Positions 1 to 14,140 of a stretch of DNA of 64,000 nt are shown piece by piece (position 1 is the first letter of the stretch; every line of letters starts with the position of its first letter). Made by a program: the position numbers and the translations under genes. Source of the stretch: Anisakis pegreffii (Eukaryota; Nematoda; Chromadorea; Rhabditida; Anisakidae); contig JAPYMA010000351.1 in NCBI GenBank assembly GCA_035041965.1, positions 122,089 through 186,088 of the forward strand, read 5' to 3'. The notes beneath the pieces were generated by a model. The model ran no database searches. It saw only the letters and a list, made by a program, of their open reading frames with translations, and was not told the DNA's origin.

Positions 1-1216
1 CTCGATGCATGTGGCCATATTGTTCGCTTCTAACATCAACACGTTACGACCAGGCATGCGTCCAACAGCCGCATAGCATCTTCAACGGAAACCGAATTAC
101 TTTAAAAGTATGTTCTTGTGACAGCACTGAAATTAGTTCAGCATCACCACTCTTTATTTGTTATTCGAGGTACTCATGGGACCTAGGCTTGAATTAACAG
201 AGCGTGAAATAGGCAAAGTCACTCACCCATGACGGATTTTATTTTGTACTTCCACAAAATCTGCTTCGTCACTTTTTCGTACTTCAAATCGTATGCAAGT
301 ATTTCTTTCAATGCCCTTCATCGCTCCCCATATAATATCCAGCTCTTCACCATCTTCAATCAATACCACTTCTCTACACGTATCAAGTTAACATTAATGC
401 ATCATTTTAATTAATACATCATTTTAATATATTCCTACACATCAGAATAGCAAAACAAAGTGTTCTTTGCAATGAACACACAAAAAAACTAACATGAAGT
501 GAGTCATAATCGTTAGAAATTAAGAAAAGCCACTTGTGACTACATGCTATCCTCGATTCTTGTAATTAGATCGGTTTACGAATCATTCGCTGATCTAATC
601 AGATGATGGATTTCTATGTTCATTTTGTTTCTTTCTGTTCAACTAACTACTCATTATTATGTCCTAACATCAGTGATAAGAAGGAATTACCATATTGACC
701 GGTGATAACGTATGGAATTCGAAACAGACCATCCGATGTTCTGCTCTGATCCCATTTGTACTCAGATTGCCTTGGCAGAGCATTTAGTTCGAACCATATA
801 TCATCATAACTATATCAACAACAGCAGTGAAACATATATTAATATAAACAAAACTAGAAAAAGTTCCAGTTTCTCAAATGCACTCATTTTTTCCAATAAT
901 GTGGTGAAGGTGATTGATTATTGAATGAGCAGTTCAATATCACCAATGGAACAGAAAATTATCCCGTCTATTTTTTAAAAAAATTTAATGACTGAACTTC
1001 AACCATAGACCCGTTTTTTTTTCACTCATGAATTAGCAGTTTTATTTTGATATCTTCAGTCGCTAGTATGGGCAGCATACAGCCGTTATGTTGAAGCGAC
1101 AACGTTAAAAACTGGTAAGAAATGTACCCTTGTTCAAGTGGTTGTTTGATATCGCCTCCATCTTGTTCTTCGATGTTGATTCGTTGACCCTTAACAAATC
1201 TCCCATAATAAATTTC
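1..1216 (-). CDS. Astacin-family metalloprotease, partial (off left edge)
   Basis: Four minus-strand exons join in phase: 1128-1216, 691-809, 227-371 and 1-79 (continuing off the window). Astacins are secreted zinc endopeptidases made as zymogens, and nematodes have many (the nas genes). Exon 691-809 encodes WDQSRTSDGLFRIPYVI, the start of the mature catalytic domain. Exon 227-371 encodes AMKGIERNTCIRF, with the conserved first catalytic-domain Cys, and exon 1-79 encodes GCYAAVGRMPGRNVLML, the usual Gly-Cys...VGR segment. The HExxH zinc site would follow just beyond base 1, so activity cannot be judged. Exon 1128-1216 is probably the end of the propeptide. The signal-peptide exon was not found in 1217-3000. 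Donors (GTGAGT, GTAATT, GTACAT) and matching phases support the model. No other family fits this motif order. Confidence 0.82.
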
Positions 1217-4200
1217 CTACGAACACATCAAAGGACAATTTGACTTGATGAAATTGTTTTAATTTGTTTGTATTGCCAGAAGCAATGCAATCGCCGAATA
1301 AAAGAGCACCTAACGAAAATGTCGAACAAATCTTTTAAGTTGACAAGTCTGTTATATAACCGGTTAATGCTGAAAATAACTCGCAACCGGTCACTTAGTG
1401 CATAATGTCCCTTGAACATTTGTTTGAATTCATTTTACACGATGTTTATTTTGAGAACAAAAAAAATGCTTGTAAACGAACAACTAAATGCAAATGCTCT
1501 ATTTGCGAAATCAAAACTGAACAGATAACGCTTCGAAAAAAAATGTTAGAAATTGTACCATTTTTATATTTTCACCAACCCGTCATTTGATTTCGGTCAA
1601 GGAAACGAATTTACCAGCTTGTGCTATCGTGTTTTACTTGCGAACATAATTTTTTCGTCAAGAAACGTCAAGAAATGCCTACTGCTGAGCAATTCAATCA
1701 AATTTTGTTCGGAGGAAGCGATAAAAAAACGAGACATTTCAAAGTTAGCGTTTAGCATTTGATTTCGGTCAAGAAAACGAATTCACAATACAAGTGAACG
1801 AACATTTTCCTATAACTCAACGTCAATATGGTTTCTATAGGCAGATCAATGACAGCAGTGATGGCTGTCAAATTTTCAGATCTCATTGAGTGATGATGGA
1901 TTGGTCAGCAAGTGCTGAACGGATCAAGGTTCATTGATGCTACATAATATTTGTAATAAACGTGAACATGTTGGTGGCTAAACGAAACGGAGAAATCAAT
2001 GCAAACGATTTGAAACATGTTTATTGGATTGTTTCAAAATGATTCTGAAATTAAATTTTGAGATCAGTATTCAGAAACAAAGAATTACCCGTTTAGCGGA
2101 TGTGAAACGAATGAAGAAAAGTAATGAAACGATGATGGCCAATGGACAATACCAATACATCGTGCATCGATGCGTCAAATCATCGAGCATCGGCACGATA
2201 AATTGCATTCACAATCGCTCAATCGAATAAACGATTTCAGCTCATTTCAGTTCTCAATGCGACATTTGAAGAGCAAACAAACAAAAAACATTCATTCATC
2301 CAGTGTGCACCACCACGCCTTTTTGATGCTTGGACGTTGTTTGATTGCAAACAAACGTTGAGAAATGATTTTTGTCGAGTGCAAATGCAATTGTTCACTA
2401 TCATGAAATTGTACTGAACATCTAGCAAATCATACCTGAAATCAAACAATTACTTGTTATAACATGAACATAATGGTCTGCATCGTTTGAGTGACTTATC
2501 GAAAATATTAAAAACTTAAAAAAGACGAATTACTCACATTTCATAAAGAAAAAGAGTTTATATAAAAATAGACATTATCAATTCAACAAAATAAAAGTGT
2601 CACCGGATTCGCAGAGACGAAGTTTTTTGAGATTTATAATCGCGGAGCGTTGTTGTTCTATCTTCATGCAAGTAGAATTTTGTAAATTTAACGGTTCTTT
2701 TACGGTTCTAACGGTTTTAACGATTTTTTCGTGATAATCGCAAAATGCATAGTTGTGAAGATGACTGCAGTTGTATTGTTGTCTATTTGAAAATCATTCG
2801 CTTTGCAGTAAATCGGACACGTAGAATTTTATTAGCCTGATGTGAGTACAAGTGGTAGATAAGATAAGAACAACTGATTAGTTCTTGTAGAGGCGAATTC
2901 TTAAGATAAACAATTTAGCAGTGAAAACGAACGGATCTATGATGATCATCAATGTTCACTTCTCACACGTACGAATTTGATGGACTCGAATCTGACGTTG
3001 ATGAGTGAGCCACCGTGATATGGATCACTCGGCACCATGTGAGTGTTTTTTTTAGCATTCTTTTAAGCTTACCGGAAAACACCTGCTTAATCACCTAAAA
3101 ATACGCGAAGATATACACTTTGTGAGCCATTCGCTCGGTTTGCATTCCCAAGTTAAATTCTCTTGGACTCCTCTCTCTCTGATAACGCCAATGTCTTGGC
3201 TTCTACGAAAGGTACTTTTAGTTTCTTTATTTTTTGATCAATTACTTCTAAAGTGTCTAATAATTTATTGAATTAATGATTACCTTTAGATAATGTAAAC
3301 AATTTTTCGAAAAATATGGCAAAAACAAAGAAATTGAGGTTATTTTTACGTTCAAATTTCATCATTTATCTATATTTTCCCGATTTTCTTCTCCTGCGTC
3401 AATCTCATCAGCATAGTCCTTGAGTGGGCGATCGTGCAAGAAGACCATCTCATTGGATAAGGTCATTATTACTTGGATTTAAATGTTTTAGAATATTGCA
3501 TTTTGGATGTTTTGATCTTCAGTACTCATGACTTGTACCCAATGATCTATATTCCGGCATAAATTAGCCCGTCTTTGAATTTCCTCATTGTCAGTGAATT
3601 TTGTTTCAAAGGGATCATCTTGCGAAGTTGGTGCGCATGTGACTGCATGGTGCCAGTTAGTATTCTGTTCTATTCCACCCTTCAGCTGTTCCATTCTGTT
3701 CTCTTCTCCACCTTTACTCTTTGAAAGCCGTTCCGTTGTCGCACCACATCTTTCAGCACTATTCTGTTCAGTCGTTCAAACTGTTCTGTTTCGTTGATCA
3801 GAAAAATAGCGCAGTAAAAACTCTGATAATCTGGATTGGAAACGAATTTTTTTGACGGAGATACTGCAAAACAGATGGAAATTGGGCTGGGAGAAGATTT
3901 TCCACGCAGGGAGTTGATGGCATTTGGCGGTGGTGATTGGGGCTAAACGGGGACTTCCGAGTTGTGATAACCGGCATAATTGAAGAACAGAGGCACCATA
4001 ATCTTTTACGTTTGCATGCAAATTCGTTATGCTTGCCTGTCACTATTGATAAGCCCGACTCATCTCGAACGTCGATTTGAGCGTGGTTCGTATCGACAGT
4101 TTGGTCCCAAACTGAAGCACAGTTTGTCGCAGAGATGAGTTTGGAATGAACTAATTTACTGAAGTCGGCTCAATTCTTGACAGTAGAAACTTTTATTGAT

Positions 4201-5871
4201 GGCGTAACATGTGAGCTGATTCTGTGATGAACTGCTTCTAAAGTTCAGAGTATGATCAACAACTGAGAATACGGTATGTCACAGACACCTTTCAGCAGTT
4301 TTGAGAATTATTCGCTATGGCTTGGCCTTGATGCAGTTGTTTCATCCCTCATTGGCACCTTTTTTCTTGGCCATGATTCGACTGTTTCTCTTCTTGCTGA
4401 TGACCTTTCCTCTCTCATCAGTGGCACATTTCTGCTCCGTCCTGTTCTTCATAGTTTCTGTTCCGTCCCTTAGCTGTTCTATTCCATTCAGCCCTTTTTG
4501 AAATCGCTTCTGTTCTATTACTAGGAACAGAAGGGAATAGAATAGGAACAGAACACTTGACTGAAACCGAAACAGCGCTAGTGCAACTGTCGCATTCATG
4601 ACTGTTCCATGCACATTTATTTTTCACCATCCTGTCAGGTTCCATTTAATAAAGTTGGCTTAGTGCTGCATGGTTATAATCAATCACATAGGAGCTATCT
4701 TAATGACTGAAATGTGCGATTCTCAAAATTGCTCGCTTCTGGATGACGTTTGCAATTGGCAGAACTGACTCTGAGGTGGAGCATATCATGTTCTCAATCC
4801 TAATGTGCTATTGCAGAGCCTCCATAAACTGATTAAAATTCTGCAGATAGCAACTGACGTGTGACAACCAGAGGTAACTCGTTAGCCGTTAGCCGTTCAA
4901 GAAATCATTCTCCCATGTTCTTCAGCCGTCAAATTAATGGATCCTTTAGGCGTTCAGGCTCTGCTTTCAACAACTGACTTATGACAGAAATATAGTCACA
5001 AAAGTGTGGCAGAATTCTCTTCTTGGTTCTTTATTCGAGCGTTTTACATGAACATTTTTCATTGATCAGTGCTAAACTTGAACTCGCTATGTAATTTCAA
5101 TATTCCACTGAAAATTTTTGAATCAATTTGAGCCTGTGAATCATTCATTTGATGACAATGCTCGTGTTGTTGCATTGGCTTTCCACCACCAACGAGGTCG
5201 TCTTTCTTTTCTTCGCAATCAACAAGAATGCTATGAAGAAATCGAATCGTTCAAACAAATAATATAATGAGATTGGATGCACTAATAAACAATCAAATCA
5301 GTGTCGCAATAATCAAATCATTCGTTTTTATCGCCCACAGTTGACATATTTGTGTGGTTTGTGAAAATGATATTATTCTCGAGTGGTGAATGATACTGTG
5401 TAGTGTTTCGGATAAGCATTATGATAAGTATGTGAGGTGATTGACGAACTGAAGGATTTGAAGCACTGCTCGATGTTGATCAGGTGTTTTCATCTGGGTC
5501 GTCGTGAATTCAATCTTGTTCTATGATATTCTCTCGCTTGAAAAGCAATCAAATGTATCTGCTGAAAGAAATTGACACTTAACTACTATATACATCGTTC
5601 GTTGCACACTCTTCTCAAGTTTCAATCAGAAGCTGCATAAAAACATCGAGAGATTTCTAGACTATTGTTGACTGTTCAAAATCGTTTATGTGCTTTTTGA
5701 ATTTCTTGTGCACTCTTCCCGTGTGCATCAAGTCGTTTGGGTTCAACAAATGTGGCGAGTTAGAAGGGTAAGCAATATTCTGCATTGTTATCTGCTTTAA
5801 AACTAATCTGATTGATATTCAATTCTTCAAGGTAACCAATCAGCAGAGCACTTTTCAGAATCACCCAAAAT

Positions 5872-5930
5872 AACAAACCCTAATGGCGATCAAAATGACG
5901 CTGTTTATTTGATCGCCATCAGGGTTTATT
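5872..5930. repeat. Short hairpin (23-bp stem)
   Basis: The arm at 5872-5894 is complementary to 5908-5930 at 21 of 23 positions, with a 13-nt loop. The stem contains ATGGCGATCAAA and its complement. The size is compatible with a microRNA precursor or a tiny palindromic repeat; nothing decides between them. Confidence 0.6.
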
Positions 5931-6360
5931 ATTCACTTCAATTGTTCAAATAAAATCTTAACAGCCGTTCGTTATTAAATGTAAATAAAATGTCAGCAGC
6001 CATTAATTTCACAAAAACGTTTCGTGAAAATTTTCGATCTGATTTGAACTGATTCATTTCTTATCAGTGTTCAATAAATAAATCTAACATTAAAGTGATT
6101 GTGAGCTAAGCACTGACCTGTAAACTGACGTAAATGCTCAAAACTCCAATACATTAACTGTGATAAGTTTCAAACAATTATTCTTCCCTGAAAATTTTCC
6201 ACAGTACTTCGTTTTCATTTTCCCTGAAAATGCTATCCTCTGAAATGCTGAGCATGTTGTGCTGGTTACTTGAAATGTTATTTTCATGATTAGTTCCTCG
6301 ATTACACAAAAACAAATTGAATAATCGTCCCGATTTCCCGACGACTATTTTTTGTTGTCT

Positions 6361-6645
6361 GCAAGGATCAGGTCAAGAACATGCCAACTGAAACACCGAA
6401 TGAATTGCACGTTTTGTCTGCTTGCGAAAAGAAACCTATGTTTACTAGTAATGAAAGCTGCGCTCGAAATGCTCGTAAAGACAACCCTTGCATTACATCA
6501 GTTAAAATGCCAGCACAATTTCCCATCCAATTATAAGTATCATGAAAACATCTGTTACGAAGAGGTTTTTAGTGCCGACGATTATATCGGTATTTATTGC
6601 GGTTCGATGAAGTACAATTCGAACGAACTGAATGATTATCCTTAA
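6361..6645 (+). pseudogene. Possible disrupted Cys-containing coding segment
   Basis: After an AG at 6359-6360 one frame reads about 57 codons of protein-like sequence (for example CEKKPMFTSNESCARNARKD) and then stops. A second frame continues with YHENICYEEVFSADDYIGIY to a stop at 6645. Either a single frameshift separates the two halves or a 37-nt intron joins them, which would be unusually short. A candidate first exon with a GTAAGC donor ends at 5768, but phase does not settle which frame it feeds. No family is recognised. This may be a broken secreted-protein gene or chance. Confidence 0.25.
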
Positions 6646-9492
6646 GGGATTTTTGTCAAAATGAGCAGTCATTCTTTTGCGAGTGAATCTGTATTATTCG
6701 TTTTTATCTAGATCGATCACTACTGCTATCAAAAAGATCATTTAACTCATACGCATTTTTTGAAACCCTTCGAAGATAATTGGGAAACACATTCTTATCT
6801 ACTAGTTTGCACTGATTGTTTTGTATAATTGCCTCTCGGGAATCATTAAATTATACTCAACCATTCAAAATGGATATCGAATGATCACTGAGGATCGCTA
6901 GTAGACGATCAGCTGTTGATGTGAGATCTATTCTATCTCTCTTCTTTTTTTGTCATTTTTGAAGTTATTATGATTGAGTTATGATAATTCTCGTGATGGG
7001 CGTGCATTCTCGTGATACGCCAATATTTTCATAACAAAGTTTAAGATTCTAATCAGTCTAGAGATTATCACTGAGATTTAGTGATAAATTTAATGAATCA
7101 ACGTTAGAGGCAGTCTAATAGCGAAAAAAGTTAGGAAAATGACTAAATAATTTAATCGCTGCTAACAAAAGTTGATATATTAAATGAAGCGAAAGGAGTT
7201 TAGAGAGGATGTGGAAGTATTGATAGAGAAAAAAATGCTGACACGGGCGGTAATTCACATGAAATTAACGATAGAAGTGCGAGGAATTGGAGACATGTGT
7301 TCAAATTGATAATTAATGATGGAAGGATATCATTTTGAAGAGGAAAAAAATCGAAATCGCAGAAGAAAGTACATTTCATTAAATTTTAAAGCTTATTTGA
7401 TAAATTGTATGAGTGCATTCACATCAGTTAAAGAGCAATTCGTAGTGAAAGTGTCGACGAATATTGAACGAAGCTGACGAATGCTCTCCGTTTCATCTCA
7501 TGCTTCGATATAAGCACGTACTGCAAAGTGTATCCTACGATAGTTAAGAGAATTGTTGACTTATAGATGATAGGCACGTGCACTTGTTATACAATCAAAC
7601 GGAACAATTTGGATTCAGGCTGAGATTCACTCTGCTTAGATTCAATAAACTGCGGCGAGTGAAAATGCAGGCATAATAGGATGATCTACCCTCTTGTTTC
7701 AGAGCTGTTTCCCTCTGTGAGGCGTATCTAATTCTTCTTTCCACAATTCTGAATAGGTTTGCGAGTGGTCTCAATGAATCGAAAATCGATGAACATTGGT
7801 GAGTGCATCGCATAATCAAATGATCACTGAGATTGAGAACATTGAACTTTAGCTTATGAGTTCGCTATCACTTAGCTTATAAGAAATGAGCGGGTCAGAA
7901 ATTGTGTACTTCAGAGTTTGAATGCTCATTTCAATCATTTTTCCAGTGAAAAACTCAGCGAATAGATACCGTCGTCTTCAGCGCACTATAGCATGCATGC
8001 ACATTTTGAATAATTCAGCACCTGAAAGTTTTTAGATCCCAAAACATTTCTTGTGACTATAGAAATGTAGAAAAATAATACCTTCAGATAATTCATTGGC
8101 TTTGTCACTTGAATTGTAGCTAGCTGGTGGATAGAATTAGTTTGCTGATTGTGAATGAGAAAATTAAAATGAATTTTGACATGAGTGATAGTGATGCACA
8201 CCAACAGATCATTTTGAGGATATATGCGTTTTTTCATGATGAATGACATAGGCTCAAATTGACGTTTTTGTTTTTTCGTTGAAAATATGTTGTAAACATC
8301 CGAATCCTTTTACATGAAGTAATTTTGCATCGCTTTTTAGTTATGTTCCTTGCAATTATTTTCGGAAAAAAAACATTCATTGTATTGTTATCATTATTCG
8401 ATTGTTTCATCCATGACTGTATGTTTCGACTATCATTTATCATCCGATAGTTTTACCCATCATCATTCACATTTTCATCTAGTTTCTGTCCTACACAGTT
8501 CACGTCACAAAGCACTGTTGCTTTCTTAAAGTCAATTAAATAAAGTCTGTTGATTTATTGTTGTGGGATGGAATTTTTGCATGCCATTCGTCGTCTTTTT
8601 ATGATCGCAGCTTCGTTTCATTCAAGTCCTCTTCAATTCAACACCCCCACATTCCAGATTTATATATCACGGAATACTCATCAGTATTTGGCTGTTGGAT
8701 TCGTGAAATATTGATGTAAGACTGAATTCATATATCGAAAGTGAATATTCACAGAAGGTCGAGTTGAAAGGATGTTCTGAAGTCCTTCAAACGAACGTAG
8801 TGAATAAAGTTGTATTCGATGAACTTCAATTCGAATTCTTCGCGCTCTGCAAAATCACTTTTTATGTGTTTATCTACTGTGGTATCGTCATTCATACCAC
8901 ACATGCTACACTGTCATTCCCACACCTGAATTTTGATGAATGGTGATTTTCGACAGTGAGCCATCTTCACCATTCACGAAACTAAAATAATTTGTTTTGG
9001 TTTTCAATATTTTTAAAGTTTCCATTTCACCTGAACGAATATTTTAAATTTTATGATCACTTTGAAAATTTCATTTGAAAATGATCCTATGACTAACTGA
9101 GATGATCATAGCAAATCGCTTTCAAATGATGAGATATTACACTACTTTTCCACGTCTGATCAGCTCAGAAATACCGCGTAACTGAGAAGTTAATATATAT
9201 ACGTAATATATTTTTTCAGCTTGAAATAAGAAGAGATAAGTCGGTCGAATCAATGTTTCATGACATTACCCTCAAAAACACCAATCAATCAATCGATCAT
9301 TTCAAATATCATTTTCAAACGAACCCTCGTGCCAAACACCTCCGAGCAAAATGATATAAACAAGCGCGCATTGTTACACCACTTCGTGCTCTTCGAATGT
9401 TTCAGAGTTGTTCATCATTTTAAAAAATAATGTAATTCATCTCTACGAAAAGATCCACTTTGAAAAGTTCGACGAGTTTGTTACATCGACAG

Positions 9493-10150
9493 TCAGCGGT
9501 TTTCGTGAGATACGTCAGCTATGCTGATCGAAAATCTTTTAAACTTCAAACGATTCGATTCTAAACCACTACGTTGAATATCCGTCATTTTGAGATTTCT
9601 TGTCATAGTGAACTTATTTGTGCACTGTCTCTCACCTGTTCGTTTAATGTTTAAAATTTTGATTCGAATTTCTGATTTGAATATGTGAATAAGTGTGAAT
9701 CTCACATAAAACAGAGCATATGAACAACCAAATCTCACATAAAACAGAGCATATGAACAACCAAATGATTGCCCATGTCTTCTTGTTATTGAATTATGCA
9801 TTCTGAAAATTATATGGATTTTGTGGAAACGGTTGGTGGCGTTTTTCGAGTGAAAATCAATACTTATCGTTAATCCAAAGTTACTACAAAATGGGAGTTG
9901 AAGTTATGAAGCATATGTTCTTGTTTTTCGAGAGGAACGAGTGGAAAGGTTTAAGAAGATGATTGAGACTTGAGCATGTCAAATCATTGTTACTTGCTAT
10001 GACATACTCATCCGTGAACGACCTATCATCATCGTTAACCATCTTCAAATTTCTTCCATTCAAAGTGAATTCCACATTTTCAGTCTCATCATAATCAGGA
10101 TCGCATAATTTTTCACCATTATATTCTCTGCTGTCTGATAACTTTCTTCC
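9493..10150 (-). CDS. Unknown protein, two 3' exons
   Basis: Exon 10008-10150 follows a GATTAG acceptor and ends at a GTATGT donor. It encodes 47 residues of strongly protein-like acidic sequence, including EKLCDPDYDETENVEFTL and MVNDDDRSFTD. It leaves two bases, and the next acceptor (TTTTCAG, exon from 9802) completes a Glu codon in the frame that stays open for 102 codons to a stop at 9493. That second exon contains an in-frame 33-bp tandem duplication, so GCSYALFYVRF appears twice. A possible upstream exon ends in phase 0 near 10380. No family is recognised and the start is unknown. The phase match over a 205-nt intron is the main support; the second exon could also splice on within its open frame. 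Confidence 0.4.
9699..9764. repeat. 33-bp tandem duplication
   Basis: Two identical 33-bp units lie head to tail at 9699-9731 and 9732-9764. The length is a multiple of three, so the enclosing minus-strand ORF is kept open. Confidence 0.9.
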
Positions 10151-13100
10151 CTAATCAGCACATGCAAGGTTAGTAATTTGAGTGCACTGCTCTACTGTAC
10201 GTGTTTTCAGCACTTCAGCTCATTTGAGGAGGGATTACTGTAACTGTGCATATAAAGGATCATATTAGAAATTTTTCGATCATATTTCTAAAATTCGCTA
10301 ACATCAGTCGTAACTTAATTTGAAGTGAGCCTCTCGTCAATATTACTATCAATAATCTTGTCAAAACGATGTTATAACTCTCGAACAAGAGTGAATATTC
10401 ATGTTGCCAGCAGTATATATTCTGGTACTAAATCTGCGAAATGAATGAAAATTGTTAGTGAGTGCCCGCTAGTTTGATAAAGTTTTGACACAATCCTGAT
10501 CTGAATTAACATTTTGTCATAATTTTTCATTGTGTCAACGATTGAAATGCGATCATAGGCAACAGTTCGCGGAAGTTCATACGATTTGATTTTTAAAGTA
10601 GTTTCCGCTTATCATTCACGGGCTTTCCGTTCAATATATCTGCTGTAGTTGCTTTTGAAGTGTCTGATCTTTTCGTTCACAAAACGATCGATCACTCTCG
10701 ATAGTTTTCGGAACTTCTTCTTATCATACATGCACCGTCTTGCAATTGGAAGCATTAGCACCACGTAGATTGTCATGGCATGAGCATTATGCTCTTGCAT
10801 GATGCAAATGACGGCTGAGTATCTAAATTGAATGCCCATAACAAATATTAACTGAGTCTATGAAAACACTCGAGATTGGCTCTTGAAAAAACCAGTCATG
10901 CATAAGAATCATTATTCAATATTTCATTGAATTTTCACTTGAACATTTCGAAGAGCTAGACTTAGTACTATTCTTTGCATTAAACTCGCTTCAGTGGAAG
11001 TGCTTCCCTAGTAGCCGCATCCACGATATAACTGCTGGCATTGTGCTCCTTCAAAAACAGCAAATACTTTCTCATCCTCATCTAAAGCACTGACTTTGTG
11101 CAGAACGAAAAATGTTTAGCTGATCATTCATGTTATATGTATTGTCATGTTTGAGTTGAACGGATGCACTGAAATCGTTCTCGAAAAGAAAAGTTGTAAC
11201 GGAAGCAATTTAGCCCAGACATATGGGGTTCGATAGAGGCGATGAATTATGGCAATACCCTATGATTTAGTTCATCGCCAACTGCTATCAATTATCGATG
11301 ATCACTTATTGAGATCATTAGCATTTATTTGAGAAGGTTACCTGATAGCTCACACAAACACCTTCAGTCCCTCGATTAGCATTTACACTGTCTCAAAACA
11401 CAACACATCTGCAGTTGATTCAAAACAATCTCTTTCAATCATTGTCAGTGTTTGTTGTTTGCTGGATCAATGAGGACACTTTATGCAACTCAAGGAATAT
11501 CGTAGTGACTGAGCGTAATTAATGACTGTTATTATTTTTGTTGTTGTCTGTTCAGATGTACATTTTATTTTTTATCTTACAAACGTCAAACGCGTTTTGC
11601 TCAGCAGCGTATTGCTGAAAGTCGAAAGAAGTGAAAGATAACTGAACTGCAAAAATTTTTTGAATTGGTCTCTTTTGATGCGGTAAAAACAGCAACGCCA
11701 CCTGTTTCACTCGAAATGATCATTGTGAATTGAGATGTAAAGACTGGCATTATCGGTGTTTGTTATGTTATTGGAATGTTTGCCTTCAATGCAGATCACC
11801 GATCGAAATATGAACTCCATAACTTATTCGCATCAAAAGGATAATGTGCCAGCGGAACCTCATTCGACAGCCATCCATATTCGTGTTTTTTTCGTTAACT
11901 GCAGAGGAAACTTTCCTATTCAATAAGAATTTTCTTTACCGCGAAAAAAAATGCCGTATTTCTTATCAGTCGTCTTTTTGACCAATGAATGTTCAGTATC
12001 GTCGAACAAATTTTTTTTGCTTGACATTATTTGTTGAGTGGAAGTTGTTAGTTGAATGAAACAATTATATCAATCAATTGATTCCAGTCACGTTTTCAAA
12101 TTTCCCTCGAACACCATCGTGGTTAGTTGATTAGAGATGATGTTGAGTGATTGATCTCAATAAAATTTTTCGTACTGAATTGCGAATGACTGCAATGATC
12201 ATTTTTGAACTGACATCGTTAAGTTTGTTCAGAAATTTGCACGTTCAGCAAAGTGAACGTACCTGTTGACTTTTATCACCTTATCACTGCTTTGTAAGCA
12301 ATTATCAGATTCACAAATTACCGACAACTGTTTTAAATTAGCCTTTTCGATACCTCACCAAATGTTTGACTGCTTTTATGAGTGAATTCCGCCAAAAAAC
12401 TCTAAAAGATGACCTCATTAGGGAGTGCTGCAATGAAAGTACTATAAGTTATGCACTCAAACATCGATTACATATATAAAAGCACGATATACCAAATGCA
12501 TTACAGTCTCCTATTAGACATTCGAAACCTTTGGGTATTGGGTCCAATCGGATATTGAAAATCGTTTCTTGAGCTAAGTTCTATGAGGCTTATTCGTGCA
12601 TACAACGTTGATCAGACTGGCGGACGAAGACATGATTCGAGTTTAGCCTAGCAAGTGCTTTCTGGCAACAAATATCGAGGTGCAATGCAGCCATCGAGGC
12701 GAATAATCCTCCACATTTTTTGCTCTTTACAACGACAATTTGATTCGATAGGGTGACACTTTTCGTTGTTTTTTCGGTATCGCTATGAACTGCGATGTTT
12801 TTTACGGTATAATAGCATGTGATGATATATTTGACAATGTCTTAGCACTGTCGAAAATTTGATGGAGATATTATTTCATTTTATTTGATCATATTTTCGA
12901 GTCCATCAGCAAATCTATCTGCTTCAGTGGAGTCTCGCGATCAGCTCTCCATTAGCAGCATCTCAATTGAACATTAGTTCAACTGATCAACTTTCCCAGC
13001 ACTGTTATTTGATTGGTGATGCTTCTGTTGCACACTTTGACAAAGTGTTCTGTTCTGTTCCGCTTTCGCGATGATTTGTTTTGTCCGGTTTCGCGCATCA

Positions 13101-14140
13101 TTTTTTGAAACTGTTTAATTTCATTCCTGAGAACAGAACAGCAATAGAACAGTTTAAATGGATCAGAAAAATCACTACACTTGACGTGTCTGATGACTTT
13201 TTAAGACGTCCGTTGCCAGCAGAAATCAAACAAAGAACCAATATGTTCAGCAGAATGGAAATGAAGCAAAGTTTGGAAATATCTAGCTTCATGCCATAAG
13301 ATTAAAACAATCACCATTAAGCCTTCATTTTTTGTTGCTTGAATTGAGTACAAATGGCTTGCTCCAAATTTTCAGTGTAGTCACTCATTGCACACAATCC
13401 CTTTATTACTCAGATATTTCGATAAGAATGTAGAACTTGTTGCGAACTTCGTTGAAGTCTGCAATTCCATCCATTTTCATGCGAAACTTGAGTGAATTTA
13501 TTTTACACATCCACTGTTTGCTGAATTATTCGATTGTTCGGTATTCACGAATCGTTTCCTCATTTAGAAGTGCTCGAAAATGTGTGATTTATTCTTGGAG
13601 CGCTTATTGTTAGCAACTGAAGTAGAACAATGTGAATGTTTGCTTAACTAGATCTTTCGATTCATTGCTCTTCATCAAATTCGAAAATTCAGGAGTGATT
13701 AGGAACATTTTCAGTAGAGTAATTCGTAGACCACTTGCAAATGGCTCTCAGTTATGAAGAAAATTTGATGCCTCTGAATGAGCGATCTTATTTTTGATTT
13801 TGTAATATCTGAACTTAGTGAATCATGTCATCATCAGGCACATTCTTTGAATTCATTATAAAACCACTCTTTTTTCAGTTGCAAGCTGGCTCACTTGAGG
13901 CTTGATGGGATTTGAAAAATTTTGCATTTTGCAATTGTTCGGCTATAAAAATGAAAATAAGCTATATCTTTCTCCGAAACTATTTCAATTCTCATGACCT
14001 TTTTTTGCAAACGTCTGCTTCATGTAACACTTCAGAATGTTTTCTGCATTAACTTCTCAAACATCAATCATAAGTCATCTGATTGTCGTCTGAGTTGACA
14101 CTTTAAGCTAGTGCGCCAGTCAGTTTGAACAAATTTTAAG
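10151..14140. other. No confident gene
   Basis: Only short ORFs are visible. A minus-strand ORF at 10612-10839 has a basic, protein-like end (KKKFRKLSRVIDRFVNEKIR) but its phase does not join the exon at 10150. Around 13040-13160 there is another GTTCTGTTC...GAACAGAAC inverted repeat. Confidence 0.4.

Larger units (their letters stand above)
1217..9492. other. Gene-poor stretch
   Basis: No gene is recognisable here. It should hold the missing 5' exon(s) of the astacin gene. It also contains GTTCTGTTC/GAACAGAAC-rich repeats (about 3650-4560), a hairpin (5872-5930), two isolated exon-like blocks at 2952-3004 and 3048-3210 (plus strand, phases do not match) and a disrupted ORF at 6361-6645. Confidence 0.5.

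Noticed and set aside
2952..3210. Two exon-like blocks (MFTSHTYEFDGLESDVD and LTGKHLLNHLKIREDIHF)
   Set aside because: Each looks coding and has a donor, but the phases do not fit each other and no further exons were found.
7187..7310. Short plus-strand ORF starting MKRKEFREDVEVLIEK
   Set aside because: Purine-rich DNA easily gives Lys/Glu-rich frames; only 43 codons, no splice sites or homology.
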